Shown here in pieces: positions 9,601 through 17,298 of a DNA stretch of 64,000 nucleotides. The position numbers were made by a program, and so were the translations under genes. Below the pieces are notes generated by a model. The model saw nothing but the letters and a program-made list of their open reading frames with translations, did no database searches and had not been told where the DNA came from. Each line of letters begins with the position of its first letter. Position 1 is the stretch's first letter. The stretch is taken from NCBI RefSeq assembly GCF_026342015.1, contig NZ_JAPENL010000001.1, positions 2,914,001 through 2,978,000 of the forward strand, given 5' to 3'. Source of the DNA: Micromonospora lupini. GTDB lineage: Bacteria > Actinomycetota > Actinomycetes > Mycobacteriales > Micromonosporaceae.

Positions 9601-10937
9601 AGCTGGGCGAGGTGGAGGCCGCCCTGGCCGCCTGCCCGGGGGTCCGGGCCGCCGCGGCGGCGGTGCACGACGGCGAGCTTGCCGGCTACGTGGTCGTCGG
9701 CGGTGCCGTCGACCTGGGCGGGCTGCGCGACCGGCTCGCCGACACGCTGCCCGAGCAGTCGGTGCCGGCGCGACTCCAGACGCTTGACGCGCTGCCGCTG
9801 ACCCCACACGGCAAGCTGGACCGGGCCCGGCTGCCGGCCCCGGCCCCGACGACACGCGTCGACGCGCTGCCCCCGCGCGACATCCTGGAGCTGACCCTCG
9901 TGCGGATCTGGGAACGGGTCCTCGGGCACGGCCCGATCGGCGTACGCGACGACTTCTTCGCCGTCGGCGGCCACTCGTTGCGGGCCGTGGACCTCGTCGA
10001 GGCGATCCGCGGCGAACTGGACGTCGCCGTACCGCTAAGCGTCGTCTTCACCCACCCCACAGTGGAACGGCTCGCCGCGGTGCTGGGCACCGGAGCCGCC
10101 GCCACCGACCTGTTGCTCGTCCCGCTTGCCGACGGGCCCACCGCGCAGCCGCCGCTGTTCCTCGTCCACCCGCAGGGCGGCGACGTGGCCTGCTACGCGC
10201 AGCTCGCCCGGGAGCTGGCCGGGGTCTGCGCGGTGCAGGGCGTCGAGGCGGTCGGCTACAACACCGACGACACGCCCCTGACGGCCATCGAGGAGATGGC
10301 CCAGCGCTACGTCGACGAGATCCGGGCGGTGGCGCCGGGCGGGCCGTACCGGCTGGCCGGCTGGTCCTTCGGCGGCAACGTGGCCTTCGAGATGGCGGCC
10401 CGGTTGGAGGCGGCCGGCGAGACCGTCGACTTCCTCGGCGTCCTGGACGCGCGCGCGTTCGGCCGGGAGGAGTTGGAGCCGTGGTTCACCGGGCGCAGCG
10501 AGCTGGAACGCTACGGGCTGATCGCCGAGCTGGCCCCGGAGCAGGTCGCCGAGCTGGCCGCCGCCGAGGAGCAGGAGGCGCTGGCCATCCTGCTGCGCGA
10601 CGCGCAGCAGCGGGGCCGGGTGCCGCGCGGCGCGGACACCGCAACGCTGCGCCGGATGGTGGCGGTGTTCACCGCGAACGGCCGGGCCGCCGACAGGTAC
10701 GCGCCGCGCGCGCCGATCCGCGCCCCGATCCACCTGTTCACGGCCACCGAGCGGCATCCCACGCTCACCAACCCGCAGGTGAACCCGGCGAGCTGGCGGG
10801 CACGCACCCGGGGCCCGGTGTACGTGGTGCCGGTGCCGGGCAACCACCACGACCTGGTGTACGCGCCACACGCGACAGTGCTGGCGGCCCGGATCTCCGA
10901 CGCGTTGCGGGAGCGGGGTTGGACATCCGCCGACTAG
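3606..10937 (+). CDS. two-module NRPS, C-A-T-C-A-T-TE
   Basis: This 2443-residue protein adds two residues to the starter and releases the product. Condensation domain 1 has HHIAVDG at residues 158-164. Adenylation domain 1 has its P-loop near 635 and YGPTETT near 771, and carrier domain 1 has Ser1019. Condensation domain 2 has HHAAVDG with His1236. Adenylation domain 2 has its P-loop near 1738 and YGPTEAT near 1881, and carrier domain 2 has Ser2124. The C-terminal thioesterase has GWSFG with Ser2254 and a HHD motif near 2414. There is no epimerization domain. My manual codes are D-L-P-Q-G-S-L-V-W-K and D-A-R-L-L-S-Q-M-T-K, neither of which I recognise. The second adenylation domain carries a Thr/Ala/Pro-rich insertion of about 30 residues at 1578-1607. 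With the upstream A-T protein this gives a tripeptide assembly line. Confidence 0.93.
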   Translation: MSSTADLLAQRLRAAREASRAAPSPALPRCPDDALVTSPAQESVWLADRFLDGAPDYNVAEVLRVRGPLDAAALRLAFGIVLERHEVLRTSYPEVDGRPRPVPRELGAIPVAVATVADPLARARELVRQPFDLATGLPLRAELLTAGDAEWYVVLVVHHIAVDGWSMALLWAELATAYRALLAGTVPALPELPARYVDHAYQQREHLRGERLARQLDYWRQRLAGLSPLELPTDRPRPQVFGGRGDRYDFAVPDALADGVRELATRHGMTLFHALLAGFTAVLHRFSGRTDVAVGTLFADRQHAELESVVGFFGTTVVIRSQVRPERPFAALLNDVRDAVVDAHEHRDVPFERLVEELRPSRDLSRNPLFQAMFTVQDEETAPFELPGCVVEPVPLGTGTVKFDVELVLTRREGRLSGFVEYATDLFEQATVARLVDSYLCLLADAVADPGSPVAALAVLPPAEHTRITEEWNDTDAAYPDDRLLGDLVGDRARRFPAAVAVRCDDVELTYGELERRANRLAHLLVDHGVGPDVTVGVCLDRAPELVVALLAVLKAGGAYVPVDPDHPADRVRHVLADSAAGLLLTTCDVWDRLGAPPGPRLLRLDRLGDRLAGLPDTPPVTATGPDDLAYLIYTSGSTGRPKGVMVPHRAIVNLTTAFVRLFGVTDTDVVAAVASHAFDLSLPELLSPLTVGATVLLASRRTATDGVALGALLASGGVSVMQTTPTMWRMLVDAGWTGGDLRAGASGETVPSALAAELLGRVSRFWCLYGPTETTVWCTAYEVHAVQPDRPMPIGRPLPNNTVYVLDPALRPVPVGVIGEVYVGGVGVGRGYAGQPRLTAEHYLPDPFGSGGRLYRSGDLARLRPDGTIEFVGRADTQVKVRGNRIELGEVEAALAAHPAVAGAAVTTWGEDADRQLVGYVVWRDQPLDVATLRAHLRGTLPDAFVPGIVVELPELPLSPNRKVDRAALPPPDVRPAGPDHVAPRTDLERLVVDTWTAVLDRDRIGVRDDFFQLGGHSLRALQVAARLRAATGVDVSLRTLFTHPTPAELAATLSAVPTGTAGPAGTATLDARPADADRDARPAGAGSHVDPSSAGRPPLTARPAGAVAPLSYAQRRLWFLDRLHPGDGSYLVPSVLRLRGPLSTSALTEALRTVLARHDALAARFVADGAADRQIPGPPCEVVRTDLPDAEDSTVLRLAATDAARPFDLARGPQARARVVRVAEDHHTVVLVLHHAAVDGWSLRVLWREVGTAYAALAAGRAPELPALPLTYADYAYWQQRRGPAAFADQLDHWRARLADLPHCSLPTDRQRPATWSGRGARVDFTVPAETARAVRELARLSGATTFMALLAAFQVVLARFTGQDDVVVGTPVAGRDDAELEPVVGCFVNTLVLRGDVGGDPTFAGLLDRVRRAAAVDFSHRDVPFERLVEELRVARDPSRNPLFQVGFRPEERDDAALRLPGVGVEAVDLGPGGAKYDLNVSVVEVPDGLRGTVEYAIDLYDAATVEAFAAAYVRTIQAVVAAPRRRLSELGPTAAERRLLAQWGGDVGPAPDQPSLPELVARQAARTPDAVAVCLATPVQGPPVDIGAHEPTMTAHTTAAPTTTELTYAELDGRANRLARWLRRRGVRRDVVVGVALPRSTDLVVALLAVLRSGGAYVAMDPAAPPGRLTHLVADSAPLLVLTCRDALARRGPAAATEGVPTYCLEEEWPAVLAEPATDPGHVPHPDDRAAIYYTSGSTGAPKGVPTPHRGIANFLAYLSGPIGLTERDVVLQLAAISFDASIRDIFGPLVVGGRVVLPPDGATRDPYALLAAIERHRVTALLTLVPPMLIALATAAGARPDAAGSVRLGLVSGEALGAQHVRAARQLAPGIVLVNQYGPTEATMTSTYHEVSDEDGAVPIGRPIPHVRCHVLGPRGELLPPGALGELYLGSPGLARGYQRAPGLTAQRFVPDPFGPPGGRLFRTGDLVRWRADGRLVFHGRRDQQVKIRGVRVELGEVEAALAACPGVRAAAAAVHDGELAGYVVVGGAVDLGGLRDRLADTLPEQSVPARLQTLDALPLTPHGKLDRARLPAPAPTTRVDALPPRDILELTLVRIWERVLGHGPIGVRDDFFAVGGHSLRAVDLVEAIRGELDVAVPLSVVFTHPTVERLAAVLGTGAAATDLLLVPLADGPTAQPPLFLVHPQGGDVACYAQLARELAGVCAVQGVEAVGYNTDDTPLTAIEEMAQRYVDEIRAVAPGGPYRLAGWSFGGNVAFEMAARLEAAGETVDFLGVLDARAFGREELEPWFTGRSELERYGLIAELAPEQVAELAAAEEQEALAILLRDAQQRGRVPRGADTATLRRMVAVFTANGRAADRYAPRAPIRAPIHLFTATERHPTLTNPQVNPASWRARTRGPVYVVPVPGNHHDLVYAPHATVLAARISDALRERGWTSAD

Positions 10938-11635
10938 GCGTCGTGGGTGGGGTGGGTCCGCTGGCCGTCGCCCACTTCTACCAGCGCCTCATCCAGCTCA
11001 CCCCGGCGGTGGAGGACGACGAGCACCTGGAGGTGGTGCTCGTCGCCGAGCGGGTGCCCAGCCGGATCGCGTACCTGCGGGGGGTCGGGCCCAGTCCGGT
11101 GCCGGCGCTCCTGCGGGCCGCCAAGCACCTGGAAGCCGCCGGGGTGGACGCGCTAGTCATCCCGTCGGCTACCACGCACGCCTTCCGCGACGACGTGGCC
11201 CGGGCGGTGGCCGTACCGGTGCTGGACCTGCTGGCCGAGGTGGGCGCGGTGCTGGCCGGGCGGGGCTTTTGCCGCCCGGTCTTCCTGGCCACCGCCCCGA
11301 CCGCCCGGCTGCGGCTGTACGAGCCGCACCTGAGAGCCGGGACCCGCCCGCTGTACCCGAGCACGGCGGCCCAGCGCCGGGTGGACGCGCTCATCGACGG
11401 GGTGAAGCGGGGTGAGCCGATCGAGGCGCTGCGCGCCGGCCTGGCCGAGCTGATCGCCGCCGGGCCGTGGCCGGTCGGGGCCGACTGCGTGGTGCTGGCG
11501 TGCACGGAGCTGCCGGTGATCGCCCCGCGCGGCGGCGCGGGGCCGCTTCCGCTTGTCGACGTGACCGAGGTGCTTGCCGACGCGGTGCTGGCCCGCGCGG
11601 TGCTGGCAGGCCGCCCGCTGCCGGCAAGGCGCTGA
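10919..11635 (+). CDS. aspartate/glutamate racemase-family protein with one altered catalytic site
   Basis: This protein of about 238 residues begins MDIRRLGVVGGVGPLA, the classic N-terminus of Asp/Glu racemases. It retains the second catalytic segment as LACTELPVI. At the first catalytic segment, where the family has PCNTAH, it reads IPSATTHAF, so the first Cys is replaced by Ser. Two-base racemization would be impaired; the protein may be a one-base epimerase or isomerase, or a binding protein. The TTG start at 10919 is chosen because GGAG lies five bases upstream and the protein then begins as its family does. It overlaps the NRPS stop by 19 bp and ends the NRPS operon. Confidence 0.8.
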   Translation: MDIRRLGVVGGVGPLAVAHFYQRLIQLTPAVEDDEHLEVVLVAERVPSRIAYLRGVGPSPVPALLRAAKHLEAAGVDALVIPSATTHAFRDDVARAVAVPVLDLLAEVGAVLAGRGFCRPVFLATAPTARLRLYEPHLRAGTRPLYPSTAAQRRVDALIDGVKRGEPIEALRAGLAELIAAGPWPVGADCVVLACTELPVIAPRGGAGPLPLVDVTEVLADAVLARAVLAGRPLPARR

Positions 11636-11801
11636 CCGGAGCGCCAGGGTGCGTGCCGCCGACGCCTGCCGCGTTCGGTCCGACTGGCGTCCCCCGAGGA
11701 CGACAATCGCGTGGTGGGCCGCGCGCGGTGGTGGGGGCAGGCGTCCAGCACGCATCCCGTCGCCCTCTACTCGGCGCCGGGTTCCTGAGAGACGGGCGTC
11801 G

Positions 11802-13595
11802 TCAGGCCGATTCGGCGCGGGTGATCGGCTCGTCGCCGGCGAGCCGCTCGGCGGCGTAGAGCCGCACCAGGCCGGCCAGCCGGTACCGGGTCGGGTCGAC
11901 CCCGACCTCGACCAGTTGCGCGTCGACGAGCTCCTCCAGGGCGTCCTCGACGATCTCGTCGCGGACGCCCGGTAGCCGGCCGGCGAGCGGGAGCGGCAGG
12001 TCCGCGTCGGGCAGCGCGCCAAGCGATCGGAACAGCAGCCGCGCCGCCGGGGAGAGCGCCGCGTAGCTGGTGGCGAGCCGGGCCCGCACGTCGAGCCCGC
12101 CGAAGGCCAGCTCGTCGAGGCGACGGGCCTCGTCGCGCAGCCGGTCGGCGAGGTGCGCCATCGTCCAGTGTGGACGGGCAGCGAGTCGGGCGGCAGCGAT
12201 CCGCAGCGCCAGCGGGAGCCCGTCGCAGAGCCGGGCCAGCGCCCTCGCGGCAGCCGGGTCGGCGGCCAGCCGGGGCGGGCCCAGGGCGGTGGCGAGCAGC
12301 CGCACCGAGTCCTCGATGTCGAGCGGATCGAGGTGCACCGCTCGGGCGCCGGTGAGGCCGGTGAGCCGCCGCCGGCTGGTGACGAGTACACCCGCGCCCG
12401 AGGCGCCGGGCAGCAACGGCAGCACCTGCCGTTCGTGTGTCACGTCGTCGAGCACGACAAGCACGCGCCGGCCGGCGATCCGGTCCCGGTACAGCTCGGC
12501 GCGCTCGTCGAGGCCGGCCGGCACGGTGTCGCCGGACAGGCCGAGCGCGCGCAGGAACCGCTCCAGGGCCGCCGCGGGCGCCACCGGCCGGCCGTCGGGG
12601 TCGAGGAGATTCAGGTACAGCTGACCGTCCGGGTACGCCGGCGCGAGCGCGTGCGCGGCGCGGACCGCGACAGTCGACTTGCCCACGCCGACCGGGCCGG
12701 AGATCGCCACCAGCGGCACCGCGGCGCCGTCGTTGCCGGCCAACGCCTCCCGGAGCACGGCCAGCGGCCGATCCCGCCCGGAGAGCTCGGCCGGGTCGGC
12801 GGGGAGCAATCGGGGCACCGGCGGCGACACCGGCACATCGTCGGCCGGCTCGTCGGCCCGCGCGTCGGTGAGGATGGCGCGCTCCAGGCGGCGCAGCTCA
12901 CCGCCCGGCTCCAACCCCAGCTCGTCGAGGAAGACACGACGAGCCGACCGGTACGCGGCCAGCGCCTCGGCCGGTCGTCCCGCGCCGGAGAGAGCCCGCA
13001 TGTGCTGCGCGTGCAGCCGTTCCCGCAGTGGATGGGTGGCGACCAGCTCGCGCAACTCCCCGACGACGTGCTGGTGCCGGCCGCGGTGCAGCTCGACGTC
13101 GAGCCAGTCCTCGGTGACGGCGAGCCGGCGCTCGTCGAGGCGGGTCGCGGCGGCCCGCAGCGCCTGGCTCTCCACCCCGGCCAGGGCGGTCCCCCGCCAC
13201 AGGGCGAGGGCCCCGCTCAGGGCCTCCGCCGCGTCGTCGAGCCGCGACTCGGCGAGCGCCTGCTGCCCGGCAAGCACCAGCCGGTCGAAGTAGTGCAGGT
13301 CCAGGTCGCCGTCGGCCACCTCGATCAGGTAGCCGGGTGGGCGGGTGACGATGCGGTCCGGCAGGCCGAGGCGGGTGAGCGTCTTGCGCAGCGCCGACAC
13401 GCAGATCTGCACCTGACCGCGTGCTGTGGTCGGCGGGGCGTCGTCCCACAGCGCGTCGGCGAGCTGCGCGGTGGAGACCACGCAGTTCGCGTCGAGCAGC
13501 AGGGTGCTGAGCACCACCCGCTGCCGTGCGGCGGTGACCGTCAGCGTGTGCCCGGCGCCGGAGATCTCGAGGGGCCCGAGGATCCGGAAGCGCAC
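11802..13595 (-). CDS. SARP-family regulator with NB-ARC ATPase domain
   Basis: This 597-residue protein is of the AfsR/SARP type. The N-terminal 95 residues form an OmpR-like winged helix (MRFRILGPLEI, then QRVVLSTLLLDAN). The bacterial transcriptional activation domain runs to about residue 245. An NB-ARC domain follows, with Walker A GPVGVGKST near 290 and a Walker B-like VLVVLDDV. A short C-terminal helical region ends the protein, and there are no long TPR repeats. SARPs activate biosynthetic genes by binding direct heptameric repeats upstream of them. Its GTG start lies 4 bp after the acyl ligase stop, so the two form an operon. It is probably the pathway activator. Confidence 0.9.
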   Translation of the reverse strand: MRFRILGPLEISGAGHTLTVTAARQRVVLSTLLLDANCVVSTAQLADALWDDAPPTTARGQVQICVSALRKTLTRLGLPDRIVTRPPGYLIEVADGDLDLHYFDRLVLAGQQALAESRLDDAAEALSGALALWRGTALAGVESQALRAAATRLDERRLAVTEDWLDVELHRGRHQHVVGELRELVATHPLRERLHAQHMRALSGAGRPAEALAAYRSARRVFLDELGLEPGGELRRLERAILTDARADEPADDVPVSPPVPRLLPADPAELSGRDRPLAVLREALAGNDGAAVPLVAISGPVGVGKSTVAVRAAHALAPAYPDGQLYLNLLDPDGRPVAPAAALERFLRALGLSGDTVPAGLDERAELYRDRIAGRRVLVVLDDVTHERQVLPLLPGASGAGVLVTSRRRLTGLTGARAVHLDPLDIEDSVRLLATALGPPRLAADPAAARALARLCDGLPLALRIAAARLAARPHWTMAHLADRLRDEARRLDELAFGGLDVRARLATSYAALSPAARLLFRSLGALPDADLPLPLAGRLPGVRDEIVEDALEELVDAQLVEVGVDPTRYRLAGLVRLYAAERLAGDEPITRAESA

Positions 13596-13599
13596 GGGG

Positions 13600-15249
13600 T
13601 CAGCTCCGCGCCGACGCCGCGATCTCCAGGCGCTGGCGCAGCGGATGCCGCAGCGGCTTGCCGAGCGCGTTCTTGGGCAGGATCCGGACGAACTGGAGCC
13701 GGTCCGGCCAGAGCACCCGGGCCACGCCCTCGGCTTCCAGGTAGTCGTGCAGGCCCTGAAGAGTCGGGGTGTCGCCGCCGCCGGGGATCACCACGGCGCA
13801 GACCAGGTCCGCTCCGGGCACGGCCGGGTCCGGGTAGCCGACCAGGACGGCCTCCACCACGTGCGGGTGCCGCTGCAACACTGCCTCGATGTCGAGCGTG
13901 GACACCCGCAGGCTGTTCGCCCGGGTGATCAGGTCGACCCGTCGGCCGGTGATCCGGATGCCGCCGCGCCCGTCGTCGCGGGCCAGGTCGCCGGTGTCGA
14001 ACCAGCCGTCGTCGTCGAGCAGCGACTCGTACAGCTCGCGTTGGTTGAGGTAGCCCAGGCACTGGGAGGCGCCCCGGGCGTACAGCCGGCCCGCCTCCTC
14101 GCCGGGATCGGTGTCGATCCGCACCTGCATCCACGCCACCGGCCGGCCGTCGCTGTGCACCGCCCAGTCGTCCGGGTCGTCAAGCCTGGTGACGGTGACC
14201 GCCCCGTTCTCGGTCATCCCCCACAGCGCCCGCATCGGCACCCCGAACGACTCCCGCACGTCCGCGATGAGCTGCGGCGCGATCGGCGCCGAGCCGGAGA
14301 CGATCTGGCGCAGGGTCGGGGTCCGCACCGGCGCGTGACGCTGGGCGGCGAGCATGCCGATGACGAAGCCGGGTGCCGCGTAGACGAACGTGCCACCGTG
14401 CCGGGCGATCAGCGACACCATCAGCGCCATGTCGTCGCCGGAGTCCATCACCACCGCCGTGCAGCCCAGGTGGACGGGGAGGTAGACGGCGTGCGTGACC
14501 CCGGCCATGTGGGTGAGCACGCTGGGCAGCAGGACCACCTCGTCCGGGGCGAGCCCGAGCGGCTCCGCCGACGCGCGGACGCAGGCGTACATGGTGTTCT
14601 GGCTGTGCACGACGCCCTTCATCGGGCCGGTGGTGCCCGAGGTGTGCAGCACCAGCGCCGGCTCGTCGGGGCCGAGGGCGTCCGCCCCGTCGTCCGGGGC
14701 GCGCTGCTCCCACGGGGTGTCGACGAACACCTGCCGGAAGTCGACCGCGCCGACCCGGGCGGCGTCGCCGATCACCACCCGGTGCTCGAGCGTCGGCACG
14801 TCCAGCTCGGCGAGCCGGGTGGCGTAGTCGGTGCCGGCGAACGTGTCGAGCGTGATGCAGACCTTCGCCCCGGTCGACTCCAGCACCTGACGCAGCTCGC
14901 GCGTGCTCAGCATCGGGAAACCCGGCGAGCTGACCGCCCCGATCTGGTTGCAGGCCAGGTAGAGCGGCGTGAGCACCCACCGGTTCGGCAGGTAGATCAT
15001 CACCACGTCACCGCGGCCGACGCCGAGCGACCGCAGCGCCCCGGCGAACCGGGCGACCATGGTGGCCAGCTCGGCGTACGTCAGTGTGCGCGCGTGTTCG
15101 CCGCCCTCGTACGTGATGATCGCCGGGTGGTCCGGGCGGTCGCGCGCCGCCGCGGCGAGGTCGTCGAGGAACGTCTCCGACCGCCACCAGCCCGCCGCGA
15201 CGTACTCCTCGGCCTGTCGCTTGTCGACAGGTGCCAATGAATCCCACAT
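13600..15249 (-). CDS. AMP-dependent acyl-CoA synthetase/ligase
   Basis: This 549-residue enzyme adenylates a carboxylic acid and transfers it to CoA or another acceptor. It has the P-loop HTSGTTGPMKGVVHSQ, the MTENGA segment (A5), WFDTGDL with the conserved Asp, and the C-terminal catalytic region ending in PKNALGKPLR. It resembles the cyclohexanecarboxylate/aryl-CoA ligase group more than NRPS adenylation domains. The start at ATG 15249 is preferred to one 21 bp upstream because GGGAGG sits nine bases before it. It shares an operon with the SARP gene and could activate an acyl cap for the peptide; its substrate is unknown. Confidence 0.88.
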   Translation of the reverse strand: MWDSLAPVDKRQAEEYVAAGWWRSETFLDDLAAAARDRPDHPAIITYEGGEHARTLTYAELATMVARFAGALRSLGVGRGDVVMIYLPNRWVLTPLYLACNQIGAVSSPGFPMLSTRELRQVLESTGAKVCITLDTFAGTDYATRLAELDVPTLEHRVVIGDAARVGAVDFRQVFVDTPWEQRAPDDGADALGPDEPALVLHTSGTTGPMKGVVHSQNTMYACVRASAEPLGLAPDEVVLLPSVLTHMAGVTHAVYLPVHLGCTAVVMDSGDDMALMVSLIARHGGTFVYAAPGFVIGMLAAQRHAPVRTPTLRQIVSGSAPIAPQLIADVRESFGVPMRALWGMTENGAVTVTRLDDPDDWAVHSDGRPVAWMQVRIDTDPGEEAGRLYARGASQCLGYLNQRELYESLLDDDGWFDTGDLARDDGRGGIRITGRRVDLITRANSLRVSTLDIEAVLQRHPHVVEAVLVGYPDPAVPGADLVCAVVIPGGGDTPTLQGLHDYLEAEGVARVLWPDRLQFVRILPKNALGKPLRHPLRQRLEIAASARS

Positions 15250-15474
15250 GTTCGGTCGCCTCCCGGCCATGCCCCGTCACGTCCACATGAGATGTGTCTG
15301 CCGGGCAAGCTACCACCCCCAACCGCCGCTGTCGCCTCCGCGAAAATCGCGGTTACGCACAGCAAACCCGCAGCTAGCCGCCCTCATCCAGTGACCTTGA
15401 CAAATGATCAGACATGGACGACTCTCACCAGAGTCATAGATGCCTGTCGGGGTGCGCGGAAGCGTGGAGGTGTC
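15250..15474. promoter_or_regulatory. divergent control region, acyl ligase / ATP-grasp-capsid operon
   Basis: This 225-bp gap lies between divergent operons and has an AT-richer centre. A consensus-like -35 box, TTGACA, is at 15397-15402 on the plus strand, but I see no matching -10 at 17 bp. A perfect short inverted repeat, GACTCT-CACC-AGAGTC, spans 15420-15435, and TGATCA lies at 15405-15410. These are candidate operator or activator sites. GGAGG at 15466-15470 is the ribosome site of the next gene. Confidence 0.45.
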
Positions 15475-16362
15475 ATGCGGATAGGTGTTCTGGCATGGGA
15501 TCACGGCGAGGAGGACGACGACTCGCCTGTCATCGCCGAGCTGGGCCGCGAGCGCGGTCACGACACATCCCTGTTCACCGTCGAGGAGATCGCCGTCGCG
15601 GCGGCCCCGGGCGGCGGCCCGGAGGTCATGTTCAACGGCGAGCTGGGGCGCTCCTTCGACGCGGTCATCTCGCGGGCGCAACTGCACGGCGACTGGCGTG
15701 ACCGCGTGGAGCGGCTGATGCTCGCCAGCAACATCCCCGGGGTGACGATGTTCGACCCGGTCGAGGTGTGGCAGGCCGCCTACAGCAAGTTCCGGATGAT
15801 GCAGGTGCTCGCCGACGCGGGCCTGCCCGTGCCGCCCACCCGGGCCTGCCGGACGCCCGCCGACGTCGAGGCGGCGAGCCGCGAGTGGGGCACAGTCGTG
15901 GTGAAACCGTCGTACGGTCGCGCCGGCATCGACGTGGAGCGGATCGCCGACGTCGCCGACGAGCTGCCGCTGATCGAGACGCTGCTGGCCCGCTACGGGG
16001 TCCTGGTGTGCCAGCCCTACTACCCCACCCAGTACGGCGAGTACCGGCTGACCGTGTCCGGCGACACGATGCCGATGAACATGGTGAAGTATCCGGCCGT
16101 CGGGCAGTGGAAGACCCGGACCCTGCTGGGGGCGAGCTTCGAGCGGGTGGACATCCCGCCGGAGTTGGCGGACATCTCGATCCGGGCCACCCGGGCGATG
16201 GGGATCACCCTGTCCGGGCTGGACATCCTGCCTACCGAGGACGGTTACGTGATCCTGGAGTGCAACGCGATCCCCGGCAACCTCAACATCCTCGGCAAGG
16301 AGTCCCAGCGGCTCGCCTTCGAGGCGATGTACGAGTGGGTCGAGGCCCGCACTCCCTGCTGA
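15475..16362 (+). CDS. RimK/LysX-like ATP-grasp ligase
   Basis: This 295-residue ATP-grasp protein is a relative of RimK and LysX, which form amide bonds through acyl phosphates. It opens with MRIGVLAWD. Visible features are FDAVISRAQ, the ATP-binding segment WGTVVVKPSYGRAG, the hinge residues LVCQPYYPTQ, and the metal-binding ILECNAIPGN near the C-terminus. It is a distant second copy beside the cluster's LysX homologue at 25293-26150. It may therefore attach a different amino acid to the carrier protein or condense the product. The ATG at 15475 follows GGAGG and conserves the usual N-terminus. It is first in the operon with the capsid-like protein, sulfotransferase and SDR. Confidence 0.88.
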   Translation: MRIGVLAWDHGEEDDDSPVIAELGRERGHDTSLFTVEEIAVAAAPGGGPEVMFNGELGRSFDAVISRAQLHGDWRDRVERLMLASNIPGVTMFDPVEVWQAAYSKFRMMQVLADAGLPVPPTRACRTPADVEAASREWGTVVVKPSYGRAGIDVERIADVADELPLIETLLARYGVLVCQPYYPTQYGEYRLTVSGDTMPMNMVKYPAVGQWKTRTLLGASFERVDIPPELADISIRATRAMGITLSGLDILPTEDGYVILECNAIPGNLNILGKESQRLAFEAMYEWVEARTPC

Positions 16363-16410
16363 CCCGGCGATCCGGTCTTCCTACCTGCCCCCGCTACGGA
16401 CGGAGTGTCG

Positions 16411-17265
16411 ATGCAGCATGCCCTGGCCGACTACGACCTGACCGAGCACGGCCCCGGTGAGCAGTTCGCCCGCGCGGTGCTCGCCTCCGACGGTGGTGAC
16501 GTCGACGTGCCGATCGCCGCGTCCCTGCCCACCCTGTTTCCGCTTGCCAAGCACCGACCCCGCTACACGGTGCGGCACCTGCTCAAGAGCGCGACGGTGA
16601 CCGAGGAGCCGGTCACCTACGTCAGTGAGGCCCCGACCCCGGGCACCCCGGAGATCGCCGGCACCAGTTACGAGACCAGCCCCGAGGCGACCTTCGTGCC
16701 CCGGCTTGTGGAGACGAAGCTGACCGAGGTGACCGCCGGGGTGGCCGTCCCGCCGGATCTGTTGCGGGACCCGACGCTGCTGGCCGGTTTCGTGGACTAC
16801 CGGGTGCTGGTGCGGCTGGGCACCATCGAGAACGAGGTGCTGCTGCACGGCAGCGCCGACTCGGTGATCCCCGGCCTGATCGGCCTGCCCGGCGCCCGGC
16901 GGCGGGCCGCGCCCGGCGAACTGACCGCCGAGGTGATCACCGCCGCCGGCGAGGTCGAGGAGATGGGCGGGTCGTGCGACGCGATCGTGGCCCACCCCAA
17001 CCGCTACTGGGACCTGCTGGGCAGCGGGATGCTGGCCCGACTCGGCGAAGTGGGGATCCGGGTCAGCCGCACCCGGATGATCGCGCCGGACCAGGTGCTG
17101 CTTGGTGACTTCCGGGCGGCGGTCACGCTGCTGGAGTCCGGCACCTCGCAGGTGAGCCTGTGCCGGGGCGCGGGCCCGGACGGGTCCGACGTGATCACCG
17201 CGGGCCTGCGGCTGGGCCTGGCCGTGCACCTGCCGCAGCACTTCCTGCTGTTGGACCTGCGATGA
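16411..17265 (+). CDS. HK97-fold capsid / encapsulin-like shell protein
   Basis: This 284-residue protein matches the HK97 major capsid and encapsulin pattern throughout. It has an N-arm and E-loop region (SPEATFVPRLVETK), the spine segment VAVPPDLLRDPTLL, and the P-domain run TIENEVLLHGSADSVIPGL followed by LIGLPGA. The A-domain follows with DAIVAHPNRYWDLL, then LLGDFRAAVTLLES and a final strand, GLAVHLPQHFLLLDL. The length is typical of encapsulins. No terminase, portal or tail gene is nearby; instead it lies between an ATP-grasp ligase and a sulfotransferase. This fits the encapsulin class described in natural-product clusters (family 3). The ATG at 16411 is chosen because GGACGGAG lies five bases upstream. 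Cargo is unknown. A role in confining a reactive carrier-bound intermediate is inference. Confidence 0.85.
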   Translation: MQHALADYDLTEHGPGEQFARAVLASDGGDVDVPIAASLPTLFPLAKHRPRYTVRHLLKSATVTEEPVTYVSEAPTPGTPEIAGTSYETSPEATFVPRLVETKLTEVTAGVAVPPDLLRDPTLLAGFVDYRVLVRLGTIENEVLLHGSADSVIPGLIGLPGARRRAAPGELTAEVITAAGEVEEMGGSCDAIVAHPNRYWDLLGSGMLARLGEVGIRVSRTRMIAPDQVLLGDFRAAVTLLESGTSQVSLCRGAGPDGSDVITAGLRLGLAVHLPQHFLLLDLR

Positions 17266-17298
17266 CGCTGGGCCTGCGATGACTGTGGGCCTGCGATG
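17262..17298 (+). repeat. 17-nt tandem repeat making an ATGA stop-start ladder
   Basis: The unit ATGACNNTGGGCCTGCG is present at 17262-17278 and 17279-17295, followed by a third ATG at 17296. Because 17 is not a multiple of 3, each unit shifts frame. The capsid stop TGA (17263-17265) overlaps an ATG opening a six-codon ORF (MTLGLR). That ORF's stop overlaps the ATG of a second (MTVGLR), whose stop overlaps the sulfotransferase start. It probably arose by duplication of the gene junction and may tune coupling between shell and enzyme. Confidence 0.9.

Noticed and set aside
3717..9974. Very long minus-strand open frames (up to about 1450 codons) opposite the NRPS
   Set aside because: Their composition (Arg, Gly, Gln, Val, His) is that of antisense GC-rich DNA, with no domain or ribosome site; the plus strand has complete NRPS motifs.
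15397..15442. Complete sigma-70 promoter at TTGACA before the ATP-grasp operon
   Set aside because: The -35 box is good but no -10 lies at 16-18 bp, so only the region, not a promoter, is annotated.
16411..17265. Prophage remnant as explanation for the capsid-like gene
   Set aside because: No portal, terminase, protease or tail gene is nearby, and the gene is coupled to enzymes on both sides.
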